From Carex sylvatica (lineage: Eukaryota; Streptophyta; Magnoliopsida; Poales; Cyperaceae), in NCBI GenBank assembly GCA_964058845.1, contig CAXKVR010000150.1, positions 1-64,000 on the forward strand: a DNA stretch of 64,000 bases, in the 5' to 3' direction. Every line of letters starts with the position of its first letter. The stretch's first letter is position 1. This document shows, piece by piece, positions 34,829-46,000 of this stretch. The position numbers and the translations under genes are program-made. Below the pieces are notes generated by a model. The model saw only the letters and a program-made list of their open reading frames with translations. It searched no databases and was not told the DNA's origin.

Positions 34829-36436
34829 ATGAAATCCCGGACATGTTCTCTAATACTAATATATATTTCTATCTTAACCCTCAATTTTGCCGTCCCGGCT
34901 TTCACCGCAGACTCCAACGTCACTCACATCCTGTTAAGTTGTGGCACATCAGGAACCTCCCCGGATACTGATGAGAACCTCATATGGGTTGGAGACACTG
35001 GTACAAAATATATTTCTAATGAAGCTAGCCAAGATGCAAAAATCCCGTACCAGAACCCAGAGGTACCAATGGAACCATTCAGTACTGCACGTATCTTCAC
35101 CGCGAATTATACCTACACCTTCCCTCTCTCTCCCGGCCGATACTTCCTTCGCCTCTATTTCTATCCCACAAATTATTCAAATTACCCCGCAGCCAATTCA
35201 TTCTTCACTGCCACTGCAGGCCCTTATACTCTTCTCTCCAATTTCAGTGCCTTGATAACCGTAAATGCTCTGAACTATGCATACCTCATTCGGGAATTCT
35301 CCATCAATCTCACGTCAAATACTCTAAATTTAACCTTTTCGCCCTCAACCAAGCAACCAAATGCATATGCTTTTGTAAATGGAATTGAGATCATGTCGTC
35401 TCCTGATATCTTCAGTTCTCCAAGAACTTACTATGCTGATGGTGTTGATACCCCATTTCCGTATGACCCAGGTATGGCTTTCCAAACAATGTACCGGCTC
35501 AATGTAGGCGGACGGCCCTTAGCTCCTTCTGAAGACTCAGGTTTGTACCGCTCATGGGATGACGACTCAAGCTATATTTTCGGTGCAGCTTTTGGTGTCA
35601 CCTTTCAAAATGACCCTAATGCGACAATTGAATATCCACCAACTATTCCACAATATATTGCACCAGTTCAAGTGTACGAGACGGCACGATCAATGGGTCC
35701 AAACCCACAAATCAACTTGAATTACAATCTCACTTGGATCCTACAAGTAGATGCTGGGTTCTATTACCTTCTCAGATTCCATTTTTGTGAGATACAGTAT
35801 CCCATAACCAAGGTGAACCAGCGGGTATTCTTTATTTACATTAATAACCAGACAGCACAAACCCAATTCGATGTTATAGCATACAGTGGAGGAATCGGCA
35901 TACCCACTTACATGGATTATGTGGTTCTTCCTTTTCGGTCAGATGACTCGGGTCAAATGGATATGTGGGTTGCACTTCACCCGGATCTTTCAACAAAATC
36001 TGAGTATTTTGATGCAATATTGAACGGTCTTGAGGTTTTTAAAATGAGCAAACCTGAGAACAACCTTGCAGGTTTGAACCCGGTGCCAATAGCCCAAAAC
36101 ACAATCAACCCAACCTTGACTATTGGTAAGAACCATATTTCCTCAAAGCAAAAGGTTGCGAAAATCATTGGCTTGGTGATTGGGGTCGCTTGTGGTGTTT
36201 TGCTCTTCTCGTCAATTGTTTATATCCTTTGGTTTGTGACATGCAAACTTCAGAAAAAGAAGGAAATGGAGTCAGCAGAGGGTAAGATGAGTGATGGTAC
36301 AACTGTGTTGTCCCCACTGGTCTCTTTATACGTGATTTCAAATTCGCAATCTGATGTTTCAACCAAGACGGATACCACTGGTACATGTACTGGTACTGGT
36401 AATGGTTATAGATTGGCAAACAATGTTGAAACATGA
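34829..36436 (+). CDS. kinase-less malectin-like (CrRLK1L-type) membrane protein
   Basis: 535 residues from one exon. A signal peptide covers about 1-27 (LILIYISILTLNFAVPAFTA). The ectodomain carries two malectin-like lobes, about 30-200 and 215-405, with family landmarks LLSCGTSG, YTFPLSPGRYFLRLYFYP, INLTSNTLNLTFSP, NGIEIMSSPD, YRLNVGGRPLAPSEDSGLYRSWDDD and ILNGLEVFKM, and numerous N-glycosylation sites. A transmembrane helix spans about 445-471, followed by KLQKKKE. In FERONIA/THESEUS/HERK proteins a ~300-residue kinase follows without intron; here the frame ends 64 residues after the helix (TGTCTGTGNGYRLANNVET) and no kinase sequence lies downstream. It could be a cell-wall or RALF sensor acting without its own kinase, a decoy or co-receptor, or a recent truncation. 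The ectodomain is intact, which argues for a product. Confidence 0.93.
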   Translation: MKSRTCSLILIYISILTLNFAVPAFTADSNVTHILLSCGTSGTSPDTDENLIWVGDTGTKYISNEASQDAKIPYQNPEVPMEPFSTARIFTANYTYTFPLSPGRYFLRLYFYPTNYSNYPAANSFFTATAGPYTLLSNFSALITVNALNYAYLIREFSINLTSNTLNLTFSPSTKQPNAYAFVNGIEIMSSPDIFSSPRTYYADGVDTPFPYDPGMAFQTMYRLNVGGRPLAPSEDSGLYRSWDDDSSYIFGAAFGVTFQNDPNATIEYPPTIPQYIAPVQVYETARSMGPNPQINLNYNLTWILQVDAGFYYLLRFHFCEIQYPITKVNQRVFFIYINNQTAQTQFDVIAYSGGIGIPTYMDYVVLPFRSDDSGQMDMWVALHPDLSTKSEYFDAILNGLEVFKMSKPENNLAGLNPVPIAQNTINPTLTIGKNHISSKQKVAKIIGLVIGVACGVLLFSSIVYILWFVTCKLQKKKEMESAEGKMSDGTTVLSPLVSLYVISNSQSDVSTKTDTTGTCTGTGNGYRLANNVET

Positions 36437-36601
36437 GCACCAGTACACACAAATGGCAATAAATATTTATAGATTGGCAATAAATGTTGCCTTGATGTTC
36501 CGATAAACTAGAAATCTTGTAATGGTTAATGATCAAGTACATTATATCTATTTGTTAAATAAAATCTCTAGTGCTTTCTGCTTTTTAATTTTCGTGTATT
36601 T
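36437..36601 (+). terminator. 3' UTR with AATAAA signal
   Basis: AATAAA at 36558-36563, about 120 bases after the stop, is a plausible polyadenylation signal. The text AATATTTATAGATTGGCAA just after the stop partly repeats coding sequence near 36405-36420. Confidence 0.5.
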
Positions 36602-36617
36602 AATGACCACTTCTGTT

Positions 36618-36842
36618 ATGAAAATAGCAGCAGGGGCATATTAGATAGATTTACATTTTTTTCCTTTCTTCGACAACTCTAGACATATAGCACCATTTAG
36701 GCTTCTTTTTATTTTTTGTTTTTATGTTTTCTTCTCATTTCTTTCAACACACATCACCAGGCTCTCTTTCTGAGAACCTCCACACTGTAACCGAATATGG
36801 TTAATATAAAGTGGGGCTAGACCCCTCTTGTTTCCTCAAAAA
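36618..36842 (+). mobile_element. poly(A)-tailed retroposon with 16-bp duplication
   Basis: AATGACCACTTCTGTT occurs at 36602-36617 and 36843-36858. The 225 bases between end in CTCAAAAAA. This is the hallmark of LINE-driven insertion. No RT sequence and no convincing pol III box were seen, so a SINE or a 5'-truncated LINE are both possible. Confidence 0.75.
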
Positions 36843-36858
36843 AATGACCACTTCTGTT

Positions 36859-37201
36859 TTTTTCTTTTTTCTTTTTCTTGAAGTAAATAAATTAAAAATT
36901 ACTTCATTTTAGTGAGTTATCTGTCGTATAAGTAAGGATATGTTGCATCATTTTACAAAGAAACTGGATATCTGTTTTTGAGCGAGCTATGCTAGCTTTT
37001 GTGTAATTTGTACCCATGGTTGAAATATGAAATGATAAAACTAGATACCCATTATACATGAACATATTAATTCCATTAAAATACTTTGTTTGGACCATCT
37101 TAACATATATATTGAAGAAACTTTCGGTGTTTATGAAGTGCAAATACTGGTACATTTTGACAAATCTTATAAATTTTGTTCGCTTGTGACCTAATGACCC
37201 C
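36859..37201. other. intergenic, nothing recognised
   Basis: AT-rich; short frames only. Confidence 0.35.
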
Positions 37202-37210
37202 GTGCCTGAT

Positions 37211-37373
37211 GGAAATAAATCTGCTGTTATTCCGATCCCAACCGTTCAAATTTTTCTTTGCACAACTCTCAATGAAGAAATTTTTTCATGTGAGGATCTC
37301 AACGGAAATCAGTGGTTGGGATTGGAATAACAGGTTTCTGGTATTCCTCTGGAATAACAGCAGATCTATTTCC
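37211..37373. mobile_element. Mutator-type foldback MITE, 163 bp
   Basis: A perfect 9-bp duplication GTGCCTGAT (37202-37210, 37374-37382). Ends GGAAATAAATCTGCTGTT and AACAGCAGATCTATTTCC are inverted. The right arm carries an extra duplicated GGAATAACAG segment. Same family as 11071-11228. Confidence 0.88.
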
Positions 37374-37382
37374 GTGCCTGAT

Positions 37383-37867
37383 AGGTTTCCCAGAGCTTGA
37401 TATCTGATACTTTTATTCAGGATTCTACTGGTCAAGGCACAGGTCTTCAGAGTGATTTCTGATATTTCTGATAGATTCCCTTGAGCTTGATTTTCATGAG
37501 CTATTATTGGGATATTGTAACTGGAACAGTTAAATACATAATAGATCTTGCTTAGCAAGTGGAGATTATTAAATAAAAATAGTCTCTGAAGAAGAATCTA
37601 ACTTCTTTGTACTTTCAATGCAAAGAATGTCATACGAAGCAAAAAAGTACCAGCCACTTAAGCTACTAGTTTTCTTCCACTTATGTCCATAATCGTCTAG
37701 CTTTTACACACAGACAGGTGATGGAAGAAGCCGATCAGTCCATACCGTAAAGAGAAGCTGATCAGTCCATACCCTAAATAGATTGTTGCCTGATTCCACA
37801 ACATAATTGATCCCATCCTGACATCCTGTGGTTCAGAGACCCCTGCATTTGGATTGTCATGAACAAA
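37383..37867. other. intergenic, nothing recognised
   Basis: Small repeated words (GATCAGTCCATACC twice near 37735 and 37760), no gene. Confidence 0.35.
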
Positions 37868-38143
37868 CTATGATGCTGTGCTTGGATCAAATACACTGAG
37901 CTTCCCGTCTCTTGCCACCTTATAGGCCTTTCCTTGGTAAAATACTACATTCTCGTCCTCAGTACTGAAACTATCTTTTGCGAAAGGATTGGGCAGGAGT
38001 TCAATTAGATTCTGGGAGAAAGGGTTGTAAAAGAAAATTGAACTCGAAAAAAAGTGGCATAGTAATAGCCAACGAATGTTTTGTCGAGACAATATATATA
38101 TACATGATGTGATTATCAACGCGGTGACAGTCGACGTCCACAA
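37868..38143 (-). pseudogene. possible F-box/DUF295-like C-terminal relic
   Basis: A 91-codon minus-strand frame contains SSIFFYNPFSQNLIELLPNPF followed by ENVVFYQGKAYKVARDGKLSVFDP. This resembles the beta-propeller-like C-terminal part of plant F-box (DUF295) proteins. Nothing N-terminal, in particular no F-box, was found upstream. Truncated relic if real. Confidence 0.35.
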
Positions 38144-38348
38144 AATGGATGCATTTTGCTAAAGTGTGGCACAATAGCAATTTCTCCTCATTTATCTTCT
38201 TCTGCCTTTTTTTTTCCTTTACTTAATGTCCTAGCTAACACATCCTTTATGGTGTAAATAGAGAGGTGTAGATAGGTAGGACTTTGTAAATATACATTTT
38301 TTAATCAATACAATTGTCATCGGTAAAACCGTTAACCTTATATATATA

Positions 38349-38740
38349 GAGAGAGAGGAGAGATCCAATTAAATCCTTTTTTATTTTGTTGATACCGGAT
38401 TACAATTTACATTTTTAAAGTTCAAACAGTCAATTCAAATCGTTCAATATGATGGATATATTAAAATGTGCTTGCACATCAAATTTTATATTTTTTTTTT
38501 GATTTTTTTTACTATTTATTAAGATGGATACAAAAATTTAATAATCTAAATATAACGATATACTTAATAAATAGTAAAAAAAAAATCTAAAAATATAAAA
38601 TTTGATTTGCAAGTACATTTTAATTAATATATATATATTATGTTGAACGGTTTGAATTGACTATTTGAACTTTGAAAACTTTATAAATGAAGAATGTAAT
38701 TTAGTGTCACTAAAAAAGATGTAATTGGATTCCTCCTCTA
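38349..38740. mobile_element. palindromic MITE C flanked by (TA)n
   Basis: Arms pair from GAGGAGAGATCCAATTA at the left to TAATTGGATTCCTCCTC at the right and share the internal TTCAAATCGTTCAA, GTGCTTGCACATCAAATTTTAT and ACTATTTATTAAG of MITEs A and B. TATATATA lies on both sides. A partial extra arm (GTGTAATTCGGTGTCA..AAGATGT) follows at about 38750-38785. Confidence 0.75.
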
Positions 38741-38876
38741 TATATATAGAGTGTAATTCGGTGTCAAAAAAAAAGATGTCATCAAACTTAACATTCCTTC
38801 GGTTTAGAAAAGAAATTTGTTTTATTATAGTGAAAACAATCTCAGGCAATTAGTCTGACCATGGCCGCAGTTCATC

Positions 38877-38952
38877 ATCATCATCATGGTAGTCATTAAC
38901 ATCATCATTATCATGATCATGATCTGCTGCTGCTTCTGCTGATGCTTCTTCC
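38877..38952. repeat. imperfect CAT/CTG trinucleotide repeat
   Basis: TCATCATCATCATCATGG, then CATCATCATTATCATGATCATGATCTGCTGCTGCTTCTGCTGATG. It could be a relic of an acidic coding repeat on the minus strand, but no flanking protein is readable. Confidence 0.6.
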
Positions 38953-39129
38953 TTTTTCCTCAATAAGTTTTATCTCAGATCGAGGCCATAACTGTCATGT
39001 TAGAGACCGTAATTGTCATTTTCAATTTCCTTGTGTATAAACAGTGTACAATGAATTTCAATGACAACCTCAAATATGTCTATACATTCTAAAATCACAT
39101 AATAGAAATCATAAATAATATGTAAAAAT

Positions 39130-40868
39130 ATGGTGTCAAGATGTGTCACTGATAGACCTAAATTATATACATGTTCGATTTGATTTTTATCACGAAATAA
39201 CACCAAATATCTTGAATTTTTTATATAAAAAGAATAGAATACACTTAGAATCAAGTTATTGCGTTTGCTCGGCTTTAATTTGCAAAAAATGAAGAAAATG
39301 AAGAAAAATGCCCTTAGTGCAGACGCACTAGGCACTGATGCGGACACACTTAACACTTAGACAAAATTGAAAGATTCAACAGCCAACAGAAGAAAGTCCG
39401 ACCACAGTGCGGACGCACAGACCCGTGATGAAGCCGAACGCAACACTTAGTCAATTTCAGACGATTTCAGAATTTTCATAGCAACACAAAAAACTCTGAG
39501 AGTAGTGCAGATGCACTAAATCCCAGTGCGGACGCACGCAACATGCATAAATCATAGAAGGGAAGTTTTGAAGCCCGTGCGGACGCACTCTGGTCGCATT
39601 CAGCCTAAAAAATGTGCTTTCGATGGTTTTTCTATTTCCAGCACTCCAGGCCACGTCCCAAGGACCCAAATTAGAACACGCGAATTAGGAAAACTTGTGG
39701 GACAAATATTTAGTAACTTCCCACGTCCATATGCTCCATAATTGGTAGAATTTCAACTATAAAAGGAGTATAACTTTTCCATTCAAGGCATCTCTCTTAC
39801 TATTCATACTTAGCGTAAATTTCTGAAGTCTCGGAAGCAATTCAAGAAAGAAGAAGAAGATTTCAAGTAAGAAACATGCAAGATTAGGGTTCTTCATTTA
39901 GAGAATGGTGTAACTATTTTTCTCTATTTAATTTCTCTTTGTTTTAACCAATTGTTGTAACGAATTTTTTGTTGAATTCTTGCATCTTCATGAGAGACTA
40001 GTTTTCCTCTCTAGGGATTAGGTCTTTTATCATGAACTTGTTTAATTTTATCTTACTCGAATTTTAGTTTTTATTATGATTGTTTAATTTGATTGTTAAT
40101 TTATGTGATTTATTCTTTGTGTTGATGCATGATTTGTGCTTGAATTGTTATATTCCGCTTAGGATTCAAAAGAACCAAAGTAGATTAGGATAGTACCAAA
40201 TTGTGAACATAAATACCTTAGGATTTAGACTAAAATTGACCAATTTGAAATCTAAACCAGAACTATAAAAATTAGGGTTAGAGTTTGGTAAAGGACTTAA
40301 TCGTGAAGTAAAATCCCTAATTAGGATCTCTTGAATTGAATTGAATGTTGGTACGAAACATTTAATCATGAAGTACCAATATCTAAGGATATGATAGACT
40401 AACAAGGACATCATGGACTAGATAGCTAGGGTGAATGACTTAATCATAAAATCTAAATTATTTAGGCACATTATTAACTCACGAAAGTGAACCTTTTTAA
40501 CATCTTAGGATAGAAATCTCATCAAATTAAACATGAATTTAAACAAATCGAGTAGATAGGATTATCAAGGGATTGTAGACCGAATGTCCCTAGACTTTCA
40601 ATCCTTGAAAGTAACCAAAACTCTCTTTTTACTTTACAGTTTTAGATTAATTGTTTCAAACCTCCTCTCTTTGGGTATTGAACCCAACAATTAGAAATTC
40701 TAGAACAAAACCCCCCAAATCAACTTTACTTTCTTTAATATTCTGAATTTAATCAATAGAGTTAAGAATTAGTATTTTTTGATTTTTTTCTGGGGATCGA
40801 TACCCAAAGTACTACAAGGATAGTTTGTGTGCTTGCAATTGACCATATATTTGAGTATTAGGTTTATA
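39130..40868 (+). repeat. LTR of an Athila-like element with GTGCGGACGCAC words
   Basis: It ends next to TGGCACCGTTGCTGGGA (40873-40889), a variant of the plant gypsy primer site, and near its end has GGGGATCGATACCC..GTGTGCTTGCAATTGACC, which parallels the LTR ends at 59085-59140. Between 39320 and 39600 the word GTGCGGACGCAC and close variants recur about six times. The left boundary is approximate and the interior of the element is missing. Confidence 0.6.
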
Positions 40869-40904
40869 TATTTGGCACCGTTGCTGGGATTATCGGATAG
40901 ACTT

Positions 40905-42047
40905 TGGAGTACTCTGATAGTGTCCCCATATGACAAGAGAAGAGGGTAGTTGAACCCTAATACAAAACTTCGATCCAAGCTCTTTTACAACACCTTCAAT
41001 TGGACTACTCTAAACACCTTCAATTGTAGAGTTGTATTAGGGTTGGAACTACCCTCTTCTCTTGTCATATAGAGACATTACTAAAGTGCTTCAAATACCT
41101 TCAATTGGAGTGTTATATCAGAATTCTAAATACTCTATTATCTTGCCATATAGAAACACTACAAGAGTGCACCAAACACCTTATATTGGAGTGTTGTACT
41201 AGGGTTGTAAATGTCATATTATCTTACCATATATAGACACTACTATAGTGCTTCAAACACCTTCAATTGGAGTGTAGTATTAGGATTGCAAATGTCTAAT
41301 TATCTTGCCATATAGAGACACTACTAGAGTGCTCTAAACATCTTCAATTGGAGTGTTGTATTAGGATTACAAATGTCCTATTATCTTGCCATATAGAGGC
41401 ACTAATAGAGTGCTCCAAACACCCTCAATTGAAGTGTTTTATTAGGGTTATAACTACCATCTTATGTTGCTATCTAGAGACACTACTAGAGTGCTGCAAA
41501 TACTTTAAATTGGAGTGTTGTATTAAGGTTGCAACTACCTTCTTCTCTTATCATATAGAGACATTACTAGAATGCTCCAAACACATTCAATTAAAGTGTT
41601 GTATTAGGGTTCTAAATGTCTTATTATCTTGCCATATAGAGACACAACAAGAGTGCTCTAAACATCTTTAATTCGAGTGTTGTATTAGGGTTGCAAATGC
41701 CCTATTATCTTGTAATCTGGTGACACTACTAGAGTGCTCCAAGCACCTTCAATTGGAGTGTTGTATTAGGGTTGTAAATGTCTTATTATCTTGCCATATA
41801 AAGACACTACTAGAGTGCTCCAAACATCTTTAATTGGAGTGTTGTATTAGGCTTGCAAAAGCTCTATTATCTTGCCATTTGGAGACACTACTAGAGTGCT
41901 CAAAACACCTTCAATTGGAGTATTTGTATTAGGGTTGTAAATGCCGTATTATCTTGCTATATAGAGACACTACTAGAGTGCTCCAAACTTCTTCAATTGG
42001 AGTGTTGTATTAGGATTGTAAATGTCTTACTATCTTTCCATATAGAT
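40905..42047. repeat. 81-bp minisatellite with one inverted leading unit
   Basis: About 13-14 units of 81 bp (AGAGACACTACTAGAGTGCT..CCTTCAATTGGAGTGTTG..CTTGCCATAT) run to ~42047; the spacing between CTTCAATTGGAG words at 41261, 41342 and 41423 is 81. The first unit (about 40905-40975) is reversed: ATATGACAAGAGAAGAGGGTAGTT pairs with AACTACCCTCTTCTCTTGTCATAT at 41046-41069. The open frame through several units is accidental. Confidence 0.9.
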
Positions 42048-42131
42048 ATTAGCCCCAAGGCACCTAGAGGGGGGGGGGGGTGAATAGGCATTTTTTATAT
42101 TTTTGGTCTAAGTAATAATATTCTAGTTTTC

Positions 42132-43587
42132 TGATCGCACAAGAATATATGCCAAAAAGTCTCAGTATAGCAAGCTATACTTCTTAAACCTTTGTTATAC
42201 TCTGTCAATTCAGATAGCAAGTGTACTATCCTGTCGTTGAGTATGCTCAGGTATCGATCCACAGGGACGGAATAAAAACACTAGACTTATCCTAAAATCA
42301 CTTGAGATTCTAGAAGTGAGAAGAATTTGGTTTGGTTTTAGTTCTAACAATTCTACTGATTAAAAGACGATAAAAGATAATTAAAGTTGTTTCCAATTGA
42401 TAAAAAGGAGTTTCCAGGGTTCAGATTTCATTTCTGTTCAGTCTCAAGGCGTACGGCCCGTACAGATTCCCGTACGGTCCGTATGGCACCTCAAGTTAAT
42501 GCTGCAGCTACTGTTTCCTGTGTTGATACTGTGTTTAGGGTTTCTTTTGACCAGATCTAGATACCTAACCTCAACTTTCGCATTTTGGCCTGATACCCGA
42601 TTACCGGACTCAAGTACTTCCCTCTTAGATGCGTTAAACCTCAACTTTCGCATTTTGGCCTAATTTATCTAAGTTATTTGTTAGTTTACTAAAAGTATCC
42701 AAGGACTTTCGCCTCAAGGAAAGTTTCGCCTTTCGGGTACTCCTTGGTTTCACCCTACTTCATATACTTTATTCGGTTGGAATGAATTTCATAGACTTGG
42801 CTCCACACTTAGATGTGCGCATTCATCTAACGGGATGACTAATCAGATTCAAGCAAGCACAAATAGAGCAATAAAAATACTACATAACAAAGTAAAAACC
42901 AAGCGTTCAACACAAAATCATAGTAGCATACAAGCAAAACTAAACTAGAAACTACATCTTACCCCTAGAAACAAAGTAAATTAGCTACTCATATTCATGA
43001 GATAGCACAAATAACAAGAAGTAAAAGAGTTCATGATAAAACAGTGGAAAATCCGAAGATCCGTTCAAAACTCGCGTTCTTCCCTTCTCTTCTTCTTTTC
43101 CTCTTGTCCAAGTAACCTAGTAAGAATGAATGATAGAATGAATCCTTAAAATTATTGATTGATTGCCTATTAATCCCCTTTCCTGCTGTGGAATATCTCC
43201 TTTAATGCCCCAGATCACGCCTGGAGGGGTTTCCTTTTCGGCTCCTCAAATCGTGCTCAATTCAGATTCCAGCTGGATTTTCCGAATCAGCGTTGTACGG
43301 CCCGTACGGCCCGTATGCCTGGGCTTTGACTTGGAGACTTTGTGCCTCTGTTGTGGATCCTTCTGTGTGGTTGGGCAGTTCTTGTACGGCCCGCACAGAA
43401 TATCATACGGGCCGTATGAAAAGTTGTCAGAACCAGTTTTTCGCCCTTTTTCCTGCAAAATATCAAACAAAACATAGCAGTACCACATTTCATCGAAATA
43501 TAAGTAAAAAGTCCACATTAATAGGCTTTAAAGCACAGGTTTCATTGTAAATTAGGGCCATAATTCAGATATAATATGGAGATATCA
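42132..43587 (-). mobile_element. solo LTR A, Athila-like, TSD TTTTC
   Basis: TTTTC lies at 42127-42131 and 43588-43592. On the minus strand the LTR begins TGATATCTCC and ends GCGATCA. It parallels the LTR at 57511-59216 in general plan, with two zones of TACGGCCCGTA-type palindromes (43291-43418 and 42450-42490), but is quite diverged. No internal region: an LTR-LTR recombination product. Confidence 0.85.
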
Positions 43588-43965
43588 TTTTCACCAAGAA
43601 TAACTTTTTCATAAACAAAATGTAAAGTAAATAAAGTAAATAGTAGAGTTTAGAGACACTTGACACGATAATTGTTTACGGAGTTCGATACTAACGCCTA
43701 CGTCTTCGGGGCTTGCGACCTTCTAGATGGCCCGTCTTTCTTTACCCAATGAGAAATGAGTACAAGGTGGAACCGGTGAGCCCTTGCAATTCTTCTGGAA
43801 AGTCACACGAACCTAACAGGACAATCCAAGTCGCAAGGAATTCAAGGATTATAAGATGAGCACAAGGCTCGAAGTAGTAAATGATTCGATTACGCAGGAT
43901 CACTCTAGGAGTTGGTTGATTTATTGAATAAGCTTGAGATTTATTGTGTATATTGAAGTTGGAGT

Positions 43966-45393
43966 TGTTCACACAAAAGCGTATGGTACAAAGTTTCAGT
44001 ATAGCAAGCTGTACTTTTTTCCTTTAGTACACTTTCGGTTTAGACTGCAAGTACACAGTCCTATTGAGTAGTATATTGTCGGGTATCGATCATAGGGACG
44101 GTTCAAATCTAAATCGGACTCTACTTAAATCAGTTAAAGACTAAAAGTGAGAAAAGGTTGGTTTTTGATATTTAAGTTTGTAATTAGTTCAATGACAGTA
44201 ATTAAATGAAATGAAGTAAATAAATTTGGTTTAAATCAATAATAAAAGGCGTTTTCAAGGTTTCAGACTTATCTCAGTTCTGCCTCTCAGTCCCTGACAC
44301 GGGTCGTGTGGACTTCGAATTAATGCACCAGTTACTGTTTCTTTGCGTGGTTCCTTTGTGTAGGGTTCAACTGACCAGACCTAATGTTTATAAACCTCAA
44401 CTGTCATATGTTAGTTCATTAACTTGATATGGAATTGCAATATCTACCCTCTTTGGGCTCTAAACCTCAACTTTCGTATATTGGTCCGAGTTACCTAGTT
44501 ACTTGTTTGGTATACTAAAGATAACCTCTTATCGTCGATAAGAGAAAATATTCACCTTTCGGCTACTAAATGGTTTCACCTTTCGAATCACTAATCCTAC
44601 CTCATGTACTTAGTTTGGTTGTAAGATGGTAATGGACACAGTACCTTTTAGATGTGATCATGCATTTAATGGTAAAACCGATAAAAATCAAACAATTCAA
44701 ACTAAGCAATTAAAATCAAACACAATCAAGCAAACACAAATTTCAACGCTAAAATCCAAAAACTAGATGCAAAACAAAATATTTGATTACATCTTAACCC
44801 TAGAAACAAATAAAACTACTCAAACATAGTACTAAAACAGATAACAAAGATAAATGAATACGAATTCATTCTAAAACCTGAAGTACAAAGAAGATCCACA
44901 ACAAAACTCGCGTCTTTTGCTTCTCAACTTCGTCCCTCCGCAATAGCCGCCAATTCAAAACTCTAGAAATCCTTTTTTGCTCCAGAATTACCTCTCTAGT
45001 GCAGGAAATCCTGCTTATATGCTTTTCTAGCCGACCTTCTTTCAATTGGTCTTGTTTCCAATTCCTGGATCTGTTTTCGAATTTGTCTGATACGACCTGT
45101 ATAAAATCCTGTACGGGCCATATGCCTGTGTGTCTTCTGGAGTCGAGTCAGCTATCGTGTCTGTGGTCAAGTCGAGGTTGATACGACCCGCACAAAGTGG
45201 TACATGGGTCATGTAAATACTTCTCAAATTCCAGATTCTCCTTGATTTCATCTCATTCTTGCAAAATAAGAACAAACTTGCAGCAGTACCACATTCGATA
45301 GATATTTCAATGAAATATGACTGAGTAAGTGATTTAAACACAGGTTTGGGTACAAAATATAGGTCGGAATATAGATAGGTTTGCGAGATATCA
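43966..45393 (-). mobile_element. solo LTR B, Athila-like, TSD GGAGT
   Basis: GGAGT lies at 43961-43965 and 45394-45398. On the minus strand it begins TGATATCTCGC and ends GTGTGAACA, the same ends as the LTR at 57511, and much of the body is alignable (CAAAAGCGTATGGTACAAAG, CTGCCTCTCAGTCCCTGACAC, reversed). Palindromic words have decayed to ACGGGTCGTGT and TACGGGCCATA types. Confidence 0.9.
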
Positions 45394-46000
45394 GGAGTGC
45401 ACAAGCAACAATGGCTTTCTCTAGATCTATAAATACGAAATATTGAAGTTGAAAGCGGCTAAAGTGATACTCCAAACCTTAGTATAGCTTCTATTTATAG
45501 AGAGCTGATAAAAAGGAAGTAAGTGGTGCTGACCGTTGTAACGGTACAGGGGACCATCACAACAGTAAGTCAATCGGAGTGGTTTGTAGTGTAATGGTGG
45601 TCACTGTTGATCACGGTAGATGACCGTGACAACGGTCCTCACCACAGTAATCCTCTGGAAGGATTAACAATGTGGTGACGCTAAATCCTATTTTATACGT
45701 CACGAAATTTGTACAGGATTTATTTATTCCGTTGTAACGGTGTAGGTGGCTAAGAGCTGTACTGAAATGAAAGGAGGAAATCAATTTGGATACATTGACT
45801 GATATTTTCAGTGCAATGGGGACAGGTGTTCTGGGATTTCTCTCGGCTTTCCTTCTGGTTCACCCTTGTCACGGGCCTACAATTCATAATCGGCCTGTCG
45901 AGGTTTTATTGATTGCGAGGATGTTTAACTCTCGATGGGTGCAAGCCCTCATCGTTAATTACATTAAACGACCTTTCAGGTCAGTGCTGAATACCTCGTT

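Larger units (their letters stand above)
42050..46000 (-). mobile_element. old copia-type LTR (-) carrying two nested solo LTRs
   Basis: The non-inserted pieces 42050-42131, 43588-43965 and 45399 to roughly 45800 read, on the minus strand, like the 3' half of the LTR at 27101-28107: GTGTGACTTTCC, CTCACCGGTT, CATTGGGTAAAGAAAGAC, GACGTAGGCGTTAG and GTGTCAAGTGTCTCTAAAC. The left piece contains CACC followed by a 12-C run and TCTAGGTGCC (minus strand), a common plant copia LTR-end motif. Its CGTTGTAACGG palindromes lie at 45530-45745. Right boundary unknown; nothing else recognised to 46000. Confidence 0.6.

Noticed and set aside
41348..41671. 107-codon Cys-rich frame with internal repeats
   Set aside because: Translation of the 81-bp minisatellite, whose unit is a multiple of three; no start context and repeats diverge without codon bias.
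40905..42047. CRISPR-like spacing of repeated units
   Set aside because: Units are contiguous 81-bp tandem repeats with no unique spacers, in a eukaryotic genome.
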